Shown: piece by piece, positions 6,159-8,120 of the stretch
Numbering within the stretch: the first letter of the stretch is position 1
Layout: each line of letters begins with the position of its first letter
From: Hyphomicrobiales bacterium
GTDB taxonomy: Bacteria > Pseudomonadota > Alphaproteobacteria > Rhizobiales > Beijerinckiaceae
DNA length: 8,120 nucleotides
Assembly (NCBI GenBank): GCA_028865375.1
Contig: JAGWKJ010000099.1
Location: 1-8,120 of the forward strand
Reading direction: 5' to 3'
Program-made: the position numbers and the translations under genes
The notes under the pieces: generated by a model
The model's input: the letters and a program-made list of their open reading frames with translations, nothing else
Database searches by the model: none
Told to the model about the DNA's origin: nothing

Positions 6159-6910
6159 GGCCTCCCGGCGCCTTCGAACACGATCTGGTCGGCGAAGCGC
6201 AGGGCGCGCGCGCGCAGTTCGGGCGTGCGCACGGTCCAGGCCATCACGGGCAGGCCGAGCGCGTCGCGGCAGAGCTGCGGCGCGGCGGCGGGCAGGTGGT
6301 TGACGTTGAAGGACACGAAATCGGGCCGCGTCCGCGTGAAATGCGAGAACGCCGCGAGGCCGGCGCGGGTCTCCGCCGACAGGCCGGCCCAATGGGGGTC
6401 GTCGTAATTGGCTTCCGCCACGATTCCCAGCGGCCGGCCTCCGGCGCCGCGCTCGCGCAGGAAGGCGATGGGGTCGGGATCGAAGCTCTTGAAGGCGAGC
6501 GGGCCGCGATATGCCTCGGCGACCGCGAGCGCGCGCTTCGTCAGCCGAAAGTCGCCGGTGAATTCGCTCTTGATCTCGCAGACGAGCGGGGTCCGGCCGT
6601 CGATCAGCGCAAGCAGGTCGCGCAAGGTCGGCGGCCCTTCGGCCGGCGCGGCCCTGAAGCGCGCCGCCGTCATGGCGGAAGCGGGCAGGGCGTCGAGGCG
6701 GCCCGTCGCGCCCGTCAAGCGGTCGAGCGTGAAGTCGTGAAACACGATGGCTTCGCCGTCGGCCGAGAGCTGGATGTCGCATTCGATCGCGAAGCCCGCC
6801 GCGATCGCCGCCGCCGCCGCAGACAGCGAATTCTCGACCGCGCCGGTCGCCGGACCATGCAGGCCGCGATGGGCGATCGGCCGCTCGACCAGCCAGCCGA
6901 ACGCGCTCAT
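6155..6910 (-). CDS. Glycerophosphodiester phosphodiesterase
   Basis: A 251-aa metal-dependent enzyme that hydrolyses deacylated phospholipids (glycerophosphodiesters) to glycerol-3-phosphate and an alcohol. GDPD TIM-barrel catalytic residues are present in order: HRG at 14-16 (H14), EN at 26-27, ECD at 43-45 (E43 and D45 as metal ligands), HD at 58-59 (H58 general acid/base) and EIK at 112-114. The chain ends on the usual late strand (FADQIVFEG, 240-248). There is no signal peptide, so it is the cytoplasmic (UgpQ-like) rather than the periplasmic (GlpQ-like) type. The ATG at 6910-6908 overlaps the ridA stop (ATGA, 6907-6910) and has GAGGT (plus-strand 6917-6921) at 6 nt, inside the end of the RidA gene. 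Its own stop overlaps the next gene by 4 nt. Substrate preference is not determined. Confidence 0.95.
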   Translation of the reverse strand: MSAFGWLVERPIAHRGLHGPATGAVENSLSAAAAAIAAGFAIECDIQLSADGEAIVFHDFTLDRLTGATGRLDALPASAMTAARFRAAPAEGPPTLRDLLALIDGRTPLVCEIKSEFTGDFRLTKRALAVAEAYRGPLAFKSFDPDPIAFLRERGAGGRPLGIVAEANYDDPHWAGLSAETRAGLAAFSHFTRTRPDFVSFNVNHLPAAAPQLCRDALGLPVMAWTVRTPELRARALRFADQIVFEGAGRP

Positions 6911-7392
6911 GCGGCGACCTCGAACGTCGCCTCGATCTCGACGCAGGCGCCCAGCGGCAATTCGGCCACGCCCACCGCCGCGCGCGCGTGCCGCCCCGCC
7001 TCGCCCAAGGCGGCCACGATCAGGTCCGACGCGCCATTGACGACGCCGGGCACGCCGACGAAGCCGGGCGCCGCGGCGACGAAGCCGCCGACGCGCAGGC
7101 AGCGCTTGAGCCGGCGTAGGTCGCCCAGCGCCAACTGCGCTTGGCCGAGGACGTTGAGCGCGCATAGCCGCGCGGCGGCTTGCGCCGCCTCCGGCGTCAC
7201 GTCGGCGCCGACCTTGCCGCGATGGGCGGCGCCCAAGGCGCCATCGGCGCCGAACGGCAGTTGGCCCGACACGAACAGCAACGCGCCCGACAGCGTCGCC
7301 CCGACGTAATTGGCCACCGGCGCGGCGGGCTCGGGGACCGCGAGGCCCAGCGCGGCGAGACGGGCGACGATGTCGGAGGCTTGATTGGGCAT
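6907..7392 (-). CDS. RidA family protein (YjgF/YER057c/UK114)
   Basis: A 161-aa cytosolic protein. Archetypal RidA deaminates reactive enamine/imine intermediates released by pyridoxal-phosphate enzymes, protecting other enzymes from 2-aminoacrylate. Features: LFVSGQLPF (39-47), the ALNVLGQAQLALGDL helix (78-92), NGASDLIVAALGEAGRHARAAVGV (119-142) and LPLGACVEIEATFEV (145-159). R137 lies at the position of the E. coli RidA arginine that holds the substrate carboxylate, so deaminase activity is plausible. At 161 aa it is longer than the roughly 128-aa E. coli protein, with about 25 extra N-terminal residues, as in a subfamily common in alphaproteobacteria. I chose the ATG at 7392-7390 for its AGGT (plus-strand 7398-7401) at 5 nt; the frame stays open upstream but that extension is low-complexity and basic. 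It is the first gene of the four-gene operon. Confidence 0.92.
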   Translation of the reverse strand: MPNQASDIVARLAALGLAVPEPAAPVANYVGATLSGALLFVSGQLPFGADGALGAAHRGKVGADVTPEAAQAAARLCALNVLGQAQLALGDLRRLKRCLRVGGFVAAAPGFVGVPGVVNGASDLIVAALGEAGRHARAAVGVAELPLGACVEIEATFEVAA

Positions 7393-7471
7393 GGGCGACC
7401 TGCGTTGGCGAAGGCGAGTTTCGGCGAAGGATAGGGCGTGCGCAAGGCCAAGCGGCGGGCCGTCGGAGGAC

Positions 7472-7490
7472 GATCGGCGCCTGATCGGCG
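7472..7490. repeat. Direct repeat GATCGGCG x2 with 11-bp period
   Basis: GATCGGCG occurs at 7472-7479 and 7483-7490, separated by 3 nt, giving a centre-to-centre distance of 11 bp, about one helical turn. Response regulators of the OmpR/PhoB type bind direct repeats with this spacing. It lies 80-98 nt upstream of the ridA start. Both copies are GC-rich, so chance is not excluded. Confidence 0.3.
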
Positions 7491-7516
7491 AATCGGTCGA
7501 TAACCCGGACACGACC

Positions 7517-7532
7517 TGTCAAAATCGTGACA
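7517..7532. promoter_or_regulatory. Palindromic operator candidate TGTCA-N6-TGACA
   Basis: An exact 5-bp inverted repeat with a 6-nt spacer (16 bp in all) lies 125 nt from the ridA start and 146 nt from the porin start. The 5-6-5 geometry is that of CRP/FNR-family sites, although the half-site is not the usual TGTGA or TTGAT. It also fits the loose TGT-N10-ACA pattern of NifA upstream sites, probably by coincidence. The cognate regulator is unknown. Confidence 0.35.
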
Positions 7533-7677
7533 TTTTCGCAACTTAAGGCAAAATTCGGGCAAGCTTGGCTCGCAAATTGTCGATTGTCGTTGGACGTCGG
7601 TCGAAAACTACGCCAATTCCTTTACCAAACGTTAATCGCGTCGACGGCGTCGGCGGAGCGTAACGATGGAGTGGCTG

Positions 7678-8120
7678 ATGTCGATGTTGAAAGCTTTGGC
7701 GCTGGGTTCCGTTGCGGCCTTCGCCGTCATCGGCGCCGCGCAGGCGTCGGACCTTCTTCCCACGAAGAAGTCGGCGCCCGCCCAATACGTCAAGATCTGC
7801 ACGATCGACGGCATGACCGGCTTCACGCTGCCGGGTTCGGACACCTGCCTGAAGATTTCTGGCCATGTTCACGTCGAACTCGGCCCGGTGGGCTACGGAA
7901 CCGAATACAAGCAGATCGTGAGCGGTGGCGATCCGAGTTTCACCGCGAACCCGGCCAACACGCGCAACAGCTTCGGCTGGTTCACCCGCGCGCGCATCCA
8001 GTTCGACGCCCGCTCGGCGACCGCTTACGGCACGCTGCGCTCGTTCGCGTCGCTCGACTTCAAGCACACCAGCGACAACGCCATTGCCGGCGCGAACGGT
8101 GACGGCACCGGCATCGACAA
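7678..8120 (+). CDS. Outer-membrane porin (alphaproteobacterial Porin_2 family), 3' end outside window
   Basis: N-terminal 147 residues of a beta-barrel porin for diffusion of small hydrophilic solutes across the outer membrane. Residues 1-23 are a signal peptide (MSMLKALALGS, hydrophobic core, AAQA) with likely cleavage after A23. The mature start then matches rhizobial porins: a short linker, QYVKIC (36-41), a short loop, then PGSDTCLKISG (52-62), with the conserved cysteine pair C41/C57, followed by alternating beta-strand sequence (SFGWFTRARIQFDARSATAYGTLRSF). Three in-frame ATGs compete: 7666 (GGAG 7655-7658, 7 nt), 7678 (GGAG 7668-7671, 6 nt) and 7684. I chose 7678 because the 7666 start adds an acidic MEWL segment that suits a signal peptide poorly. 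The gene is open at the window edge with no internal stop. Confidence 0.92.
   Translation, partial: MSMLKALALGSVAAFAVIGAAQASDLLPTKKSAPAQYVKICTIDGMTGFTLPGSDTCLKISGHVHVELGPVGYGTEYKQIVSGGDPSFTANPANTRNSFGWFTRARIQFDARSATAYGTLRSFASLDFKHTSDNAIAGANGDGTGID

Larger units (their letters stand above)
7393..7677. promoter_or_regulatory. Divergent control region between ridA and the porin gene
   Basis: This 285-bp region should hold the promoter of the minus-strand operon and that of the porin. The part near ridA is GC-rich; 7500-7640 is visibly richer in A/T, as expected of a promoter. It contains an 11-bp-spaced direct repeat (7472-7490), a 5-N6-5 palindrome (7517-7532), a short palindrome CAAGCTTG (7560-7567), a tandem ATTGTCG pair (7576-7589) and a TTGGAC box (7590-7595) that could serve as a porin -35, though no matching -10 is evident 17 nt on. 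No coding sequence is credible here. Confidence 0.6.

Noticed and set aside
6089..7309. A 406-codon plus-strand frame opposite the GDPD and RidA genes
   Set aside because: GDPD and RidA motifs on the minus strand explain the region; the plus-strand product is Arg/Ala-rich and featureless.
7393..7512. N-terminal extension of RidA by about 40 residues
   Set aside because: The extension is Ser/Arg-rich, not a signal peptide, and the ATG at 7392 has its own Shine-Dalgarno and gives the normal family start.

Overview
The window looks like chromosomal core DNA from a high-GC alphaproteobacterium, most likely of the Rhizobiales/Hyphomicrobiales group. One counted line inside clpA (2401-2460) is 41/60 G+C. 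Three things point to this group: the clpS-clpA pair with an alphaproteobacterial type of ClpS, the neighbouring block HIT / FemAB-like acyltransferase / glycerophosphodiesterase / RidA, which I recall as a common gene order there, and a porin with the N-terminal two-cysteine signature of the alphaproteobacterial Porin_2 family. The species cannot be named from the sequence.

Layout. Positions 1-992 (minus) hold the N-terminal part of a secreted D-alanyl-D-alanine carboxypeptidase that runs off the left edge. A 239-bp divergent spacer follows. Positions 1232-1594 and 1597-3999 (plus) are the N-degron adaptor clpS and its unfoldase clpA, 2 bp apart and presumably one operon. Positions 4000-4483 form a clearly AT-rich islet (127/300 G+C over 4081-4380) carrying one small unrecognised lipoprotein gene (4051-4416, plus). 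From 7392 down to 4484 (minus) lies a tight four-gene operon: RidA, glycerophosphodiester phosphodiesterase, FemAB/GNAT-like protein and HIT-family hydrolase, with 4-nt start/stop overlaps at the first two junctions. A 285-bp divergent control region (7393-7677) separates it from a porin gene (7678 onward, plus) that runs off the right edge.

How the genes fit together. The left edge is cell-wall trimming and the right edge an outer-membrane channel. ClpS delivers proteins with destabilising N-terminal residues to ClpA, which unfolds them for ClpP (not in this window). The minus-strand operon groups small metabolic housekeeping enzymes: reactive enamine/imine clean-up (RidA), lipid headgroup recycling (GDPD), a possible acyl or aminoacyl transfer enzyme, and nucleotide phosphoramidate/dinucleotide hydrolysis (HIT). 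Their link is probably co-transcription rather than one pathway.

I do not see a phage, CRISPR array, transposase, toxin-antitoxin pair, tRNA or rRNA. The least ordinary features are the AT-rich lipoprotein islet between clpA and the HIT gene (with an internal consensus ribosome-binding site and an inverted repeat flush against its own ribosome-binding site), a glutamine at the substrate gatekeeper position of ClpS, and the palindrome and 11-bp-spaced direct repeat in the ridA/porin divergent region.
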